DNA of 64,000 nt from Rhizobium sp. 007 (lineage in GTDB: Bacteria > Pseudomonadota > Alphaproteobacteria > Rhizobiales > Rhizobiaceae). The notes under the pieces were generated by a model. It saw nothing but the letters and a program-made list of their open reading frames with translations, was not told the DNA's origin and searched no databases. The stretch is from the NCBI RefSeq assembly GCF_015353075.1, contig NZ_CP064187.1:3291001-3355000 (forward strand). The letters run 5' to 3'. How positions within the stretch are numbered: position 1 is the stretch's first letter; every line of letters begins with the position of its first letter. The position numbers and the translations under genes are program-made. Positions 19,896 to 32,516 of this stretch are shown here, in pieces.

Positions 19896-21158
19896 ATGGT
19901 AGAAAAGCGCATTCAGCCACTTGCCCGCGACGCAATGGCCTATGTTCTGGCCGGCGGCAGGGGGAGCCGCCTCAAGGAACTCACCGACCGGCGCGCCAAG
20001 CCGGCGGTCTATTTCGGCGGCAAATCACGTATCATCGACTTTGCACTGTCGAACGCGCTGAATTCCGGCATCCGCCGCATCGGCGTCGCGACGCAGTATA
20101 AGGCTCACTCTCTGATCCGCCATATGCAGCGTGGCTGGAACTTCTTCCGTCCCGAGCGAAACGAAAGCTTCGACATCCTGCCGGCCAGCCAGCGCGTCTC
20201 GGAAACGCAATGGTACGAAGGCACTGCCGACGCCGTCTATCAGAACATCGACATCATCGAGGATTACGGCGTCGAGTACATGGTCATCCTTGCAGGCGAT
20301 CACGTCTACAAGATGGATTACGAGTGGATGCTGCAGCAGCACGTCGATTCGGGCGCGGATGTCACCATCGGCTGCCTGGAAGTGCCGCGCATGGAAGCCG
20401 TCGGCTTCGGCGTTATGCATGTGGACAAGGCCGACCGGATCATCGATTTCGTCGAAAAGCCCGCCAATCCGCCAGGCATTCCGGACAAACCTGATTTTGC
20501 GCTGGCGTCCATGGGGATCTACGTCTTCCACACCAAGTTCCTGATCGACGCATTGCGCCGCGACGCAGCCGATCCGAATTCCAGCAAAGATTTCGGCAAG
20601 GATATCATCCCCTATATCGTGAAGAACGGTAAGGCGGTCGCGCACCGCTTCGGCCAGTCCTGCGTCCGCTCGGATTTCGAACACGAACCCTATTGGCGCG
20701 ATGTCGGAACGATCGAAGCATACTGGCAGGCGAATATCGATCTGACGGCGATCGTCCCGGAACTTGATATTTATGACAAATCCTGGCCGATCTGGACCTA
20801 TGCGGAAATCTCGCCACCGGCAAAATTCGTCCACGACGACGAAGACCGCCGTGGCTCGGCCACCTCCTCGGTCGTCGCCGGCGATTGCATCATCTCCGGC
20901 GCCACGCTTCACAAAAGCCTTCTTTTCACCGGTGTTCGCGCTAACTCCTATTCGAAATTGGAGGGAGCCGTCGTCCTTCCGAGCGTGAAGGTCGGCCGGC
21001 GCGCGCAATTGAAAAACGTCGTGATCGATCATGGCGTCGTCATTCCGGAGGGCCTTGTCGTCGGCGAGGATCCGGAACTCGATGCCAAGCGGTTCCGGCG
21101 GACGGAAAGCGGTATTTGCCTGATTACGCAACCGATGCTCGATAAGTTGGATCTTTGA
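19896..21158 (+). CDS. glgC: Glucose-1-phosphate adenylyltransferase
   Basis: Makes ADP-glucose and pyrophosphate from glucose-1-phosphate and ATP, the committed and allosterically controlled step of glycogen synthesis (420 aa). The nucleotide-binding N terminus reads [20 protein letters not shown], followed by [15 protein letters not shown], both family signatures; the C-terminal left-handed beta-helix region spans about residues 300-420. A strong ribosome binding site (GGGAGGAG) precedes the ATG, 22 bp after glgB. glgA follows after four bases. Confidence 0.96.
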   Translation: MVEKRIQPLARDAMAYVLAGGRGSRLKELTDRRAKPAVYFGGKSRIIDFALSNALNSGIRRIGVATQYKAHSLIRHMQRGWNFFRPERNESFDILPASQRVSETQWYEGTADAVYQNIDIIEDYGVEYMVILAGDHVYKMDYEWMLQQHVDSGADVTIGCLEVPRMEAVGFGVMHVDKADRIIDFVEKPANPPGIPDKPDFALASMGIYVFHTKFLIDALRRDAADPNSSKDFGKDIIPYIVKNGKAVAHRFGQSCVRSDFEHEPYWRDVGTIEAYWQANIDLTAIVPELDIYDKSWPIWTYAEISPPAKFVHDDEDRRGSATSSVVAGDCIISGATLHKSLLFTGVRANSYSKLEGAVVLPSVKVGRRAQLKNVVIDHGVVIPEGLVVGEDPELDAKRFRRTESGICLITQPMLDKLDL

Positions 21159-21162
21159 ACAT

Positions 21163-24242
<3,080 letters not shown>

Positions 24243-24252
24243 TCGGAGGCTC

Positions 24253-26235
24253 ATGCGGGCGGACAACAGGGCTAAAGGGGGCGCGATCCTTTTCGAAACC
24301 GGCGTCGAATTCGCCGTCTGGTCTCAGCATGCCGCAGAGATCCAGCTCTGCCTCTTCGATGAAACCGGCAACAAGGAACTCGCGCGCCTGCCGATGGCGC
24401 GTGAAAAAAACGGCCATGTGCACCGGCTTTTCGTCGACGGTCTGAAGGAAGGCGCCTGTTACGGCTTACGGGCCGACGGCATCTATGCTCCGGAAAACGG
24501 TCTCTGGTTCGATCCGTCCAAGCTTCTGGTCGACCCGTACGCCAAACAGCTCGACCGGCCGTTCCGCCATGATCCGCGTCTCGGCATCTTCGGCGAAGAC
24601 ACGCAGAACCTGATGCCGAAGGCGATGGTGACCCGCGATACGAAAGTGACGTTGGAGAAACCCCTCTTCAAGCCAGGCGGTTTTATCTATGAAGTCGCGG
24701 TCAAACCCTTCACGATCCTTCACCCGGACGTTCCCGAGACGCAGCGCGGCACCGTCGCCGCCCTTGCCCATCCCTCAGTGATTGCTCATCTCAAGCGGGT
24801 CGGTGTCGATGCCGTCGAGCTGATGCCGATCACCGCTTGGATCGACGAGCGCCATTTGCCGCCGCTCGGACTAGCGAACGGGTGGGGCTACAATCCCGTT
24901 GCCTTCATGGCGCTCGATCCGCGCCTCGCGCCGGGCGGCATGGCCGAACTGCGCGATACGGTTGCGAAGCTTCGGGTCGAAGGCATCGGCGTCATTCTTG
25001 ACCTCGTCTTCAACCATACCGGCGAGAGCGACCGTTACGGCACGACGCTGTCGCTGCGCGGCCTCGACAATCGCTCCTTCTACCGGCATCTGCCCGGCCG
25101 GCCCGGCGAGCTTGTCAACGACACCGGGACCGGCAATACCGTCGCCTGCGATCATCCCTATGTCCGCCAGCTCATCATCGATAGCCTCCGACATTTCGTC
25201 CTCGGCGCCGGCGTCGATGGTTTCCGCTTCGATCTGGCGCCTGTTCTCGGCCGCACGGCAAACGGCTTCGAGGCCCATGGAGGGACACTCTGCGCAATCC
25301 TCGACGATGACGTGCTCGCCGAGCGCATCATGATCGCCGAGCCTTGGGATATCGGTCCGGGCGGCTATCAACTCGGCAATTTTCCAGCTCCCTTCCTCGA
25401 ATGGAACGACCGCGTTCGCGACGATATCCGCTGCTATTGGCGCGGCGACGACTGGAAGACCGGGCCGCTCGCAACAGCACTGGCCGGCTCCTCCGACATT
25501 TTCTTGCGAAACGGCGGAACGGCGACGCGCAGCGTCAATTTCCTCGCCGCCCATGACGGTTTCACGCTGAAGGATCTCGTTGCCTACAGTCATAAGCACA
25601 ACGAAGCGAACGGCGAGGAAAACCGCGATGGCCACAACGAGAACCATTCGTGGAACAACGGCATCGAGGGCGAAACGCGCTATCCCGATATCATCAAGAA
25701 GCGCCGTGGCGATCTGAAGGCGCTGATCTCGACGCTCTTTGCCAGCCGCGGCAGCATCATGCTGACGGCGGGTGATGAAGGCGGGCGAACACAGCGCGGC
25801 AACAACAACGCCTATTGCCAGGACAACGAAATCACCTGGGTCGACTGGGAGGCGCTGGATGAAGAATTGATCGCCCACACCGCCTTCGTGGCAGCATTGC
25901 GAAAGCGCTTCTCCGTCTTCTCCGAATCCGGCTTCTTCGACGGCAACGGCGATGTCGAATGGATATCCTCCTCGGGCAATCCGATGACCGTTGGAGAGTG
26001 GGAGACTGCGAATCTTTCCACGCTCGGCATGCTGCTCACAACGCGCGACCGCGACAGCCGCAGACAGGTGCGTCTGGCCGTGCTTTTCAACCGATCGAAC
26101 AATGCGATGGACTTCGTCCTCCCGCCCCCAGACACTGCCGCGTGGCGGCTGTTGAGCGCGTCCGGCAACTCCGAGAAGCTTGGCGCGGCCGTGATCGTTC
26201 CGCCGCGATCGGCCATCTTTTGCGTCGGGAATTGA
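24253..26235 (+). CDS. glgX: Glycogen debranching enzyme
   Basis: GH13 isoamylase-type enzyme (660 aa) that removes alpha-1,6 branches left after phosphorylase action. The N-terminal CBM48-like domain (about residues 10-110) includes GVEFAVWSQHAAEIQLCLFD. Catalytic motifs are DGFRFDLAPVLG (nucleophile Asp), IAEPWDIG (acid Glu) and LAAHDGFTLKDLV (third Asp). GGAGG lies just before the ATG, ten bases after pgm. It is the last gene of the glg operon. Length is typical of GlgX. Confidence 0.95.
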   Translation: MRADNRAKGGAILFETGVEFAVWSQHAAEIQLCLFDETGNKELARLPMAREKNGHVHRLFVDGLKEGACYGLRADGIYAPENGLWFDPSKLLVDPYAKQLDRPFRHDPRLGIFGEDTQNLMPKAMVTRDTKVTLEKPLFKPGGFIYEVAVKPFTILHPDVPETQRGTVAALAHPSVIAHLKRVGVDAVELMPITAWIDERHLPPLGLANGWGYNPVAFMALDPRLAPGGMAELRDTVAKLRVEGIGVILDLVFNHTGESDRYGTTLSLRGLDNRSFYRHLPGRPGELVNDTGTGNTVACDHPYVRQLIIDSLRHFVLGAGVDGFRFDLAPVLGRTANGFEAHGGTLCAILDDDVLAERIMIAEPWDIGPGGYQLGNFPAPFLEWNDRVRDDIRCYWRGDDWKTGPLATALAGSSDIFLRNGGTATRSVNFLAAHDGFTLKDLVAYSHKHNEANGEENRDGHNENHSWNNGIEGETRYPDIIKKRRGDLKALISTLFASRGSIMLTAGDEGGRTQRGNNNAYCQDNEITWVDWEALDEELIAHTAFVAALRKRFSVFSESGFFDGNGDVEWISSSGNPMTVGEWETANLSTLGMLLTTRDRDSRRQVRLAVLFNRSNNAMDFVLPPPDTAAWRLLSASGNSEKLGAAVIVPPRSAIFCVGN

Positions 26236-26244
26236 TTCAAGCCG

Positions 26245-26263
26245 CAACGAATGTGAATCGTTG
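26245..26263. repeat. Short inverted repeat upstream of the MaoC-like gene
   Basis: CAACGA and TCGTTG separated by seven bases, in the 89-bp gap after glgX and about 60 bp before the MaoC start. It could be an operator or part of a transcript end; neither is proven. Confidence 0.3.
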
Positions 26264-26324
26264 TCGTAATTGTCATAAATCCACTGTAAGCAATTGAGCA
26301 GGCGGCTTTTTTCATGGGGAATTT

Positions 26325-26813
26325 ATGGTCAGGGAAATTTCGCTCGCGGAAGTCCGCGGGCTCATTGGCACGAAAACAGGGCTTTCAGATTGGATTCTTG
26401 TCGATCAGGCGATGATCGACGCTTTTGCGCACGCCACCAACGACCATCAGTTCATCCATACCGATCCGGCCCGCGCGACAACCGAAAGCTCCTTCGGCGG
26501 CACGATCGCCCATGGTTTCCTGACGCTCTCTCTGCTTTCCACAATGAATTACAATGCGTTGCCCAAAATCCGCGAGCAGACGATGGGTATCAACTATGGA
26601 TTCGACAAGGTGCGCTTCATGGCGCCGGTCAAATCCGGCACCCGCATCCGCGGCCATTTCATCCTCGCCGACGCACGCTTCCGCGGCGCCAGCATGCTGA
26701 TGACCACATATGAAGTGTCCATCGAGATCGAAAACGAGAAGAAACCCGCGCTTACTGCGAACTGGATCACCATCATCCAGTTCGACCCGAAGGACCGGCC
26801 GGAGGAAACCTGA
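26325..26813 (+). CDS. MaoC-like (R)-specific enoyl hydratase family protein
   Basis: Hot-dog-fold protein of 162 aa. The hydratase motif is present: NDHQFIHTDPARA followed by FGGTIAHGFLTLSL, giving the Asp/His pair used to hydrate trans-2-enoyl-CoA. Length fits the single-domain MaoC/NodN group. GGGGAA precedes ATG 26325. It is not clearly part of the glg operon, being 89 bp downstream with an inverted repeat in between. The natural substrate is unknown; roles in polyhydroxyalkanoate supply or fatty-acid oxidation are known for relatives. Confidence 0.88.
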   Translation: MVREISLAEVRGLIGTKTGLSDWILVDQAMIDAFAHATNDHQFIHTDPARATTESSFGGTIAHGFLTLSLLSTMNYNALPKIREQTMGINYGFDKVRFMAPVKSGTRIRGHFILADARFRGASMLMTTYEVSIEIENEKKPALTANWITIIQFDPKDRPEET

Positions 26814-26826
26814 GGAGCAGGCTTCT

Positions 26827-27060
26827 TTGGAAATCCCCGCGCAGTTTAATATCCTCGAAACCGGGAGCTGGATTGTAAACCACAGGATGAATTCGGCGTT
26901 GGTGGAGACACTCTTCTGGGAGGATGCCCGATATCGGCTCCTTGAGGACCTTGCCGAATATCCCGCCAAAACCATTGATGGCGCGAAGTTAACGCTGTTC
27001 GTATGGCGGGAATTTTGCGAACGCGCAGTTCCGCCCGCGATCAGTTTCAGCGGCCATTGA
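26827..27060 (+). CDS. Small ORF, possible remnant of a HIT-like gene
   Basis: A 77-codon frame with a TTG start and GAGGAG nine bases upstream, 13 bp after the MaoC gene. The first part reads FNILETGSWIVNHRMNSAL and the last part LTLFVWREFCERAVPP. The two ends recall the two ends of HIT-family hydrolases as I remember them from rhizobia, but the His-x-His-x-His core is missing, as if an in-frame internal deletion had joined them. Whether a protein is made is unknown; this could equally be an unrelated small gene. Confidence 0.35.
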   Translation: MEIPAQFNILETGSWIVNHRMNSALVETLFWEDARYRLLEDLAEYPAKTIDGAKLTLFVWREFCERAVPPAISFSGH

Positions 27061-27069
27061 ATTGCTGAA

Positions 27070-27093
27070 AGCGGCTTTGCGTCCTTAGCCGCT
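27070..27093. terminator. Hairpin between convergent genes
   Basis: Perfect seven-base stem AGCGGCT (27070-27076) and AGCCGCT (27087-27093) with a ten-base loop, lying between the end of the small plus-strand ORF and the end of soxG. It lacks a clear T run on either side, so it is only a possible terminator. Confidence 0.35.
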
Positions 27094-27118
27094 CTCGCGC
27101 GATTTCACGGCCGGCGTG

Positions 27119-27667
27119 TCAGTGCCCCGCATCTTCTGCCGCCTCGGCCAGCAGACCGAAGACATAGTCGGAAAACGACCGCCAGCATTCGATCCGGTAC
27201 GTATCGTCCTCGGTGCGGAAGAACACGACTTCCGCCTTGCCGAACAGCGTGCGCGAGCAGGCGCCGACCGGAAATGTGCCGATCGACAGGTCCTGCGGGC
27301 AGCCGCCCGAAAGCGCGGCTTCGGCGCCGGGGCCAGAGACGATGATGCCGACATTGCGATGGGAGACATCCGTCGCCGAATGAAGGAGGCTGACACCTGA
27401 TAACAAGGCCATCAGATCTGCGCCGTCTTCATCGATCACCAGCCATTCGTCGGGGCCGAGCCAGAGCACTGAACGTCCACCCTCGCGGCCCGAGGTTTTC
27501 GGCGCATCCGGGATCGTGACGCCGAGAGCCGATGAAAGAGCTTTGAGCGAAGCTGCCGGCGCCCGCAGCGCCACCCGGCTCGCCGCAGGCGCAGGCGTCA
27601 GCCGCACAGTGGCAGAACCGCCGTGGTTGCCGGAAAGAGCGGATTTGCGAATTGCCACATCAACCAT
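27119..27667 (-). CDS. soxG: Sarcosine oxidase gamma subunit
   Basis: Gamma subunit (182 aa) of heterotetrameric sarcosine oxidase. Family features are VRLTPAPAASRVALRAPA, the central LWLGPDEWLVI and the C-terminal ECWRSFSDYVFGLL. ATG 27667 has GGAGG upstream and overlaps the soxA stop by eight bases; a start eight codons upstream would lack this signal. It is the last gene of the soxBDAG operon. The subunit has no cofactor of its own and is needed for complex assembly. Confidence 0.93.
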   Translation of the reverse strand: MVDVAIRKSALSGNHGGSATVRLTPAPAASRVALRAPAASLKALSSALGVTIPDAPKTSGREGGRSVLWLGPDEWLVIDEDGADLMALLSGVSLLHSATDVSHRNVGIIVSGPGAEAALSGGCPQDLSIGTFPVGACSRTLFGKAEVVFFRTEDDTYRIECWRSFSDYVFGLLAEAAEDAGH

Positions 27668-30653
27668 TGATCCGGCCTCCTTCTTTGTCAAAGAACACCA
27701 TGTCCGTCACTTCAACGGCAATCGTCTTGTCGGGCATTGGTACATACAGAGTCTCGCCTGTGCGCGCCCGGCCGCCGGCGACCAGCGCGAAGGCGATGGA
27801 CTTGCCGAGGTTTTCCGACCAGTAGGACGAGGTCACATGACCAAGCATGGTCATCGGCTTCGGCTCGTTCGGATTGGCGACGATCTGTGCGCCCTCTTCG
27901 AGCACCAGCTTCGTATCCTTCGTAACGAGACCGACAAGCTGCTTGCGGCCTTCCCTGACGAGATCGGGACGCTTCAGCCCCCGAATGCCAACAAAATCCG
28001 TCTTCTTCTTGGAAACGGCCCAGGAAAGACCTGCGTCATCCGGCGTGACCGTGCCGTCCGTATCCTGTCCAACGATGATATAGCCCTTTTCGGCGCGAAG
28101 AACGTGCATCGTCTCGGTGCCGTAGACGCAGGCGCCGAGCGGCTCGGCATTTGCCCAGACAGCTTCCAGCACCGACTGGCCGAAATCGGCTGGAACGTTG
28201 ATTTCGAAGCCGACTTCGCCAGTAAACGACACTCGGAAGAGGCGCGCAGGTACGCCGCAGACCTTGCACTCGCCAACGCTCATATGCGGGAAGGCCTCGT
28301 TGGAAATATCGAGCCCCTCAACGAGCGGCGCGACGATCTCGCGCGCCTTCGGACCTTGCACGGCAATCACAGCCCATTGCTCGGTAACGGAGGTCAGCCA
28401 CACCTTCAGGTGCGGGAACTCCGTTTGCAGATAGTCTTCCATGTGATGAAGAACGCGCGGCGCGCCGCCTGTCGTCGTCGTGACATGGAAACGGTCATCC
28501 GCAAGGCGCCCGACAACGCCATCGTCGTACACGAAGCCGTCTTCGCGGGTCATGATGCCATAGCGGCACTTGCCGGGTTTCAGCGTGTCCCAGGCATTGG
28601 TGTACATCAGGTTCATGAACTCGGCCGCATCCGGGCCGACGACCTCGATCTTGCCGAGCGTCGAGGCATCAAAAACGCCTGCGATGTCGCGAGCCGTTTT
28701 GCATTCGCGGGCAACCGACTGATGCATCGTCTCGCCGGCGCGCGGATAGAACCAGGCACGCTTCCAGTTGCCGACGTCTTCGAACACAGCGCCATGCGCC
28801 GCTTCCCACTGATGCATCGGCGTCTTACGCGCGGGATCGAAGAGCTCGCCGCGCGAATGGCTGATCAGCGTGCCATAGGTGACCGGCGTATAGGGCGCAC
28901 GGAAGGTCGTGAGGCCGACCTGCGGGATTTCCTTGCCGAGCATTTCGGCGGCGATCGCCAGACCGTGCATGTTGGAGAGCTTGCCCTGGTCGGAGGCCAT
29001 GCCGTTCGTCGTGAAGCGCTTGATGTGCTCGATCGAGTGCATGCCTTCGCGCACTGCAAGACGGATGTCCTTGGCGCAGACATCGTGCTGGAAGTCTATG
29101 AAGGCCTTGGCGCTCGTCTCCGGGCCGGCACCTTCGGCAGCACCGATCATACCTCCGGTCCAGTCATAGGCCTGCTCGGCCGAGATGCTGATCTTGCCAC
29201 TGCCCGATTTTCCGACGGCTTGCGCCATCAGCTCGCCGGCCGCAAGAGACTCTTCGATCGTCTGCTGCAGGCCGTCCGTGCCGTTGCAGGCGCCGACCGA
29301 CAGGCAGTCCTGCGCATAGGTGCCGGGCAGGAAGCGCTGGCTTTCCGGCTCGAACTTCACCTTGCCGCGCGACTGCGAGAAGAGGTGCACCGACGGCGTC
29401 CAGCCGGCCGAAACCAGCAATGCGTCGACCGCAACTTTGCGCGGCGAGCCGCCGCCGTTGCGGGCGACGGTCATCGATGAGACGCGGAGCTTGCCCGAAG
29501 TATTGATGACCGATTGTCCAGCCAGCACCTCGATACCGAGCGAACGCGCTTCGGCAAGAACTGCAGCCCCCGGCGTCTGGCGGCAATCGACGATCGCAGC
29601 GATTGCCACGCCGGCACGCTTCAGGTCGAAAGCGGCTTCATAGGCCGAGTCATGGGCGGTGTAGACACCAACCTTGGCTCCGACGGCGACGCCGTAGTGG
29701 TTCAGGTACATGCGCGCGGCAGACGCCAGCATGATGCCCGGACGGTCGTTGTTTCGGAATACCATGTGCCGCTCGATTGCACCGCTGGCGAGGATCACCC
29801 GCTTGGCGCGGACCTGCCAGAGACGCTCGCGCGGCAGGTCACGGCCCGGCTTGGCGATATGGTCGGTCACGCGCTCGGCAAGAGCGATGAAATTATGGTT
29901 GTAGTAGCCGAAGGCCGTCGTGCGGGTCAGAACCTGCACGTTGTCCATCGCCTTCAGCTTGGCAGCCGCCTGCTGCGCCCAGACGTAGCCTTCGATGCCG
30001 TCGATCTTCACGCCGCAGTCGAAGCGCAACGCACCGCCGCATTCCGCCTGCTCGTCGCAGATGATGACGCGGGCGCCCGTCTCAGCCGCGGCAAGGGCAG
30101 CGGAGAGACCTGCAACGCCCGCACCGGCGACGAGCACGTCGCAATGCGCATAGCGGCTTGCGTAGTGATCCGGATCCCCTTCCGTCGGCGCGACGCCGAG
30201 ACCGGCGGAACGTCGGATGAGTGGCTCATAGACATGCTTCCAGGCGGCCTTCGGCCACATGAAGGTCTTGTAGTAGAATCCCGCCGCAAAGAACGGCGAA
30301 AGCAGATCGCTGATGCCACCGACGTCAAAAGCAAGTGACGGGAAGCGGTTCTGCGACTTGACGATCATACCGTCGAAGACTTCCTGAACCGTGGCGCGCA
30401 CGTTCGGCTGCTTTCGCGCCGAGTCTCGGGCAACGTCGATCAGCGCATTCGGCTCTTCCGCACCGGCTGAAAGGATGCCGCGCGGGCGGTGGTACTTGAA
30501 GGAGCGGCCGACGAGATGCACGCCGTTGGCGATCAGCGCCGAAGCGACGGTGTCGCCTTCGAGCGCGGTATAGCTCTTGCCGTCGAAAGTGAAGCGGGCG
30601 GTTCTCGCCGGCGTCAGGCGTCCCTTGCCTGGAATTCGGTTCGCGCCGCTCAT
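27660..30653 (-). CDS. soxA: Sarcosine oxidase alpha subunit
   Basis: Large subunit (997 aa) of the enzyme that oxidatively demethylates sarcosine to glycine, forming hydrogen peroxide and 5,10-methylenetetrahydrofolate. The N-terminal part (YTALEGDTVASALIANGV) is a ferredoxin-like fold. A dinucleotide site (VLVAGAGVAGLSAALAAA) at about residue 170 binds NAD. The last 380 residues form a glycine-cleavage T-like domain that binds tetrahydrofolate. Its ATG overlaps the soxD stop (ATGA). Length is typical. Confidence 0.95.
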   Translation of the reverse strand: MSGANRIPGKGRLTPARTARFTFDGKSYTALEGDTVASALIANGVHLVGRSFKYHRPRGILSAGAEEPNALIDVARDSARKQPNVRATVQEVFDGMIVKSQNRFPSLAFDVGGISDLLSPFFAAGFYYKTFMWPKAAWKHVYEPLIRRSAGLGVAPTEGDPDHYASRYAHCDVLVAGAGVAGLSAALAAAETGARVIICDEQAECGGALRFDCGVKIDGIEGYVWAQQAAAKLKAMDNVQVLTRTTAFGYYNHNFIALAERVTDHIAKPGRDLPRERLWQVRAKRVILASGAIERHMVFRNNDRPGIMLASAARMYLNHYGVAVGAKVGVYTAHDSAYEAAFDLKRAGVAIAAIVDCRQTPGAAVLAEARSLGIEVLAGQSVINTSGKLRVSSMTVARNGGGSPRKVAVDALLVSAGWTPSVHLFSQSRGKVKFEPESQRFLPGTYAQDCLSVGACNGTDGLQQTIEESLAAGELMAQAVGKSGSGKISISAEQAYDWTGGMIGAAEGAGPETSAKAFIDFQHDVCAKDIRLAVREGMHSIEHIKRFTTNGMASDQGKLSNMHGLAIAAEMLGKEIPQVGLTTFRAPYTPVTYGTLISHSRGELFDPARKTPMHQWEAAHGAVFEDVGNWKRAWFYPRAGETMHQSVARECKTARDIAGVFDASTLGKIEVVGPDAAEFMNLMYTNAWDTLKPGKCRYGIMTREDGFVYDDGVVGRLADDRFHVTTTTGGAPRVLHHMEDYLQTEFPHLKVWLTSVTEQWAVIAVQGPKAREIVAPLVEGLDISNEAFPHMSVGECKVCGVPARLFRVSFTGEVGFEINVPADFGQSVLEAVWANAEPLGACVYGTETMHVLRAEKGYIIVGQDTDGTVTPDDAGLSWAVSKKKTDFVGIRGLKRPDLVREGRKQLVGLVTKDTKLVLEEGAQIVANPNEPKPMTMLGHVTSSYWSENLGKSIAFALVAGGRARTGETLYVPMPDKTIAVEVTDMVFFDKEGGRING

Positions 30654-30991
30654 TTCGCCTCTCCTTCCGTCGCTTCATAGGTTTCGACGGGGGCGTGCGG
30701 GACGCTCGCAGCGCCTATTTCAGGCTTTGGCTCGCCTGCCTTGTAGGTCATGATGAATTTGTCGCTGATGGTGTCGCGCGCTGCATTGAAGAAACGGCCG
30801 CAGCCGTGGATGTGCCGCCAGCGTTCGAAGATCAGACCCTTCGGGTTGTCGCGCAGGAAGAAATACGCCTCGAATTCCTCGTCGGAAATCGAAGCGATAT
30901 TCTGGGGCCGCGCAATATGCGCGTCGCCAGCGCCACGGAATTCGAGCTCGGAGCGCTCTTCCTGACAGTATGGGCAGTAGATCAGTAGCAT
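30650..30991 (-). CDS. soxD: Sarcosine oxidase delta subunit
   Basis: Small subunit (113 aa) with the N-terminal zinc-binding motif CPYCQEERSELEF and later HIHGCGRFFN and FIMTYKAG, all typical of SoxD. ATG 30991 follows AAGGGA; the frame continues upstream into soxB but that part is not protein-like. It sits between soxB and soxA in the operon and overlaps the soxA start by four bases. Confidence 0.94.
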   Translation of the reverse strand: MLLIYCPYCQEERSELEFRGAGDAHIARPQNIASISDEEFEAYFFLRDNPKGLIFERWRHIHGCGRFFNAARDTISDKFIMTYKAGEPKPEIGAASVPHAPVETYEATEGEAK

Positions 30992-31017
30992 TGGATTCCC
31001 TTGTCGGAAGTGCGTGG

Positions 31018-32271
31018 TCAGTGCGCGACGGCGGCGGCTGCCGCTTCGTCGATGAGCCGTCCGGTGCGGAAGCGATCCAGCGTCAATCCGGCATTGAACT
31101 TGTGCGGCTCGTCGCGGGCGATCAGGTGCGCAAAGAGATTGGCCGAACCCGGCGTCGCCTTGAAGCCGCCCGTTCCCCAGCCGCAGTTGACATAGAGCCC
31201 CGGAACCGGCGTCTTCGACTGGATCGCCGAACGGTCCGGCGTATTGTCGACGATGCCGCCCCAGGAGCGCATCATCTTCACGCGGCGGAACATCGGGAAG
31301 AGCTCGCAAATCGCATCAAGCGTATGCGTGATGATCTGCAGGCCGCCTGTCTGCGAATAGGAATTATACTGGTCCGTGCCAGCGCCGATGACGAGCTCGC
31401 CCTTGTCGGACTGCGAGATATAGGCATGCACCGTGTTCGACATGACGACACAGGGAAAGATCGGCTTCAGTGGTTCGGAAACCAGCGCCTGCAGCGGGCT
31501 CGATTGCAGCGGCACGCGCACGTCCGCCATCTTCATCACGGTCGTCGAGTGGCCGGCCGCGGAGACGCCGACCTTCTTCGCGCCGATGAAGCCGCGATTG
31601 GTTTCGACGCCAACAACCCGCCCGTCCGGTCCGCGGCGGATGCCGGTGACTTCGCAATTCTGGATGATGTGAACGCCGCGATCCGACGCCGCTCGGGCAT
31701 AACCCCAGGCGACCGCATCATGACGCGCCGTACCGCCGCGGCGCTGCAAGGCGGCGCCGTTAATCGGATAACGCGCAGCTGCGGAAATATCGAGCGGGGG
31801 GCAATAAGCCTTCGCCTGCTCCGGCGTCAGCCATTCATTATCGATGCCATAGAGCCGGTTGGCATGGATATGCCGCTTGAAGGACTGCTGATCGTGGATG
31901 TTGTGCGAGAGCATCATCACGCCGCGCGGCGAATACATCACATTGTAATTCAGATCCTGCGACAGATTCTCCCAGAGCTTCATCGAATGCTCGTAGATGT
32001 GCATGCTCTCTTCATAGAGATAGTTCGAGCGGATGATGGTGGTGTTACGGCCGGTATTGCCTCCGCCGAGCCAGCCCTTTTCCAACACCGCGACGTTGGT
32101 GATGCCGTGCTCCTTGGCAAGGTAGTAGGCTGCTCCCAGACCATGCCCGCCGCCGCCGATGATAATAACGTCGTATTGCGCACGCGGCTCCGGCGAAGTC
32201 CACTGCCTCTCCCAGCCCTTGTGGCCCCTGAGCGCTTCCCGTGCCACGGCAAAAACCGAGTATTTCCGCAT
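31018..32271 (-). CDS. soxB: Sarcosine oxidase beta subunit
   Basis: Catalytic subunit (417 aa) where sarcosine is oxidised. The FAD-binding motif VIIIGGGGHGLGAAYYLA is at about residue 35 and the C-terminal NCGWGTGGFKATPGSA closes the flavin site. GAAGGAGATGAAGGCGG precedes the ATG. It is the first gene of soxBDAG, so the operon promoter lies in 32272-32516, shared with the divergent FecR-domain gene. No glyA or purU gene follows the operon here, unlike in some bacteria. Confidence 0.95.
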   Translation of the reverse strand: MRKYSVFAVAREALRGHKGWERQWTSPEPRAQYDVIIIGGGGHGLGAAYYLAKEHGITNVAVLEKGWLGGGNTGRNTTIIRSNYLYEESMHIYEHSMKLWENLSQDLNYNVMYSPRGVMMLSHNIHDQQSFKRHIHANRLYGIDNEWLTPEQAKAYCPPLDISAAARYPINGAALQRRGGTARHDAVAWGYARAASDRGVHIIQNCEVTGIRRGPDGRVVGVETNRGFIGAKKVGVSAAGHSTTVMKMADVRVPLQSSPLQALVSEPLKPIFPCVVMSNTVHAYISQSDKGELVIGAGTDQYNSYSQTGGLQIITHTLDAICELFPMFRRVKMMRSWGGIVDNTPDRSAIQSKTPVPGLYVNCGWGTGGFKATPGSANLFAHLIARDEPHKFNAGLTLDRFRTGRLIDEAAAAAVAH

Positions 32272-32516
32272 CCGCCTTCATCTCCTTCAGGGAAAGGCAT
32301 TTTCTTCGTGGCCATACAAATCGCAAATCGAAATGCGGCACAACGTTTCTTTTGCGACGCGAACGGGCTTTTGTTTGACATGGGTGGAACAAGTGCTGAT
32401 GACACTGAGGTTGCCGCATCCGCCCACCCGCACCGGATTAGTCCAACTAACCCAAGAGGGCAGGAAGACGAGACGCGAAATCACATGCTAATATTCCTAT
32501 TCCTAGGGGTGTTCCC

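Noticed and set aside
27516..29480. Plus-strand open frame of 654 codons
   Set aside because: Antisense to soxA; the sequence is a shadow without domains.
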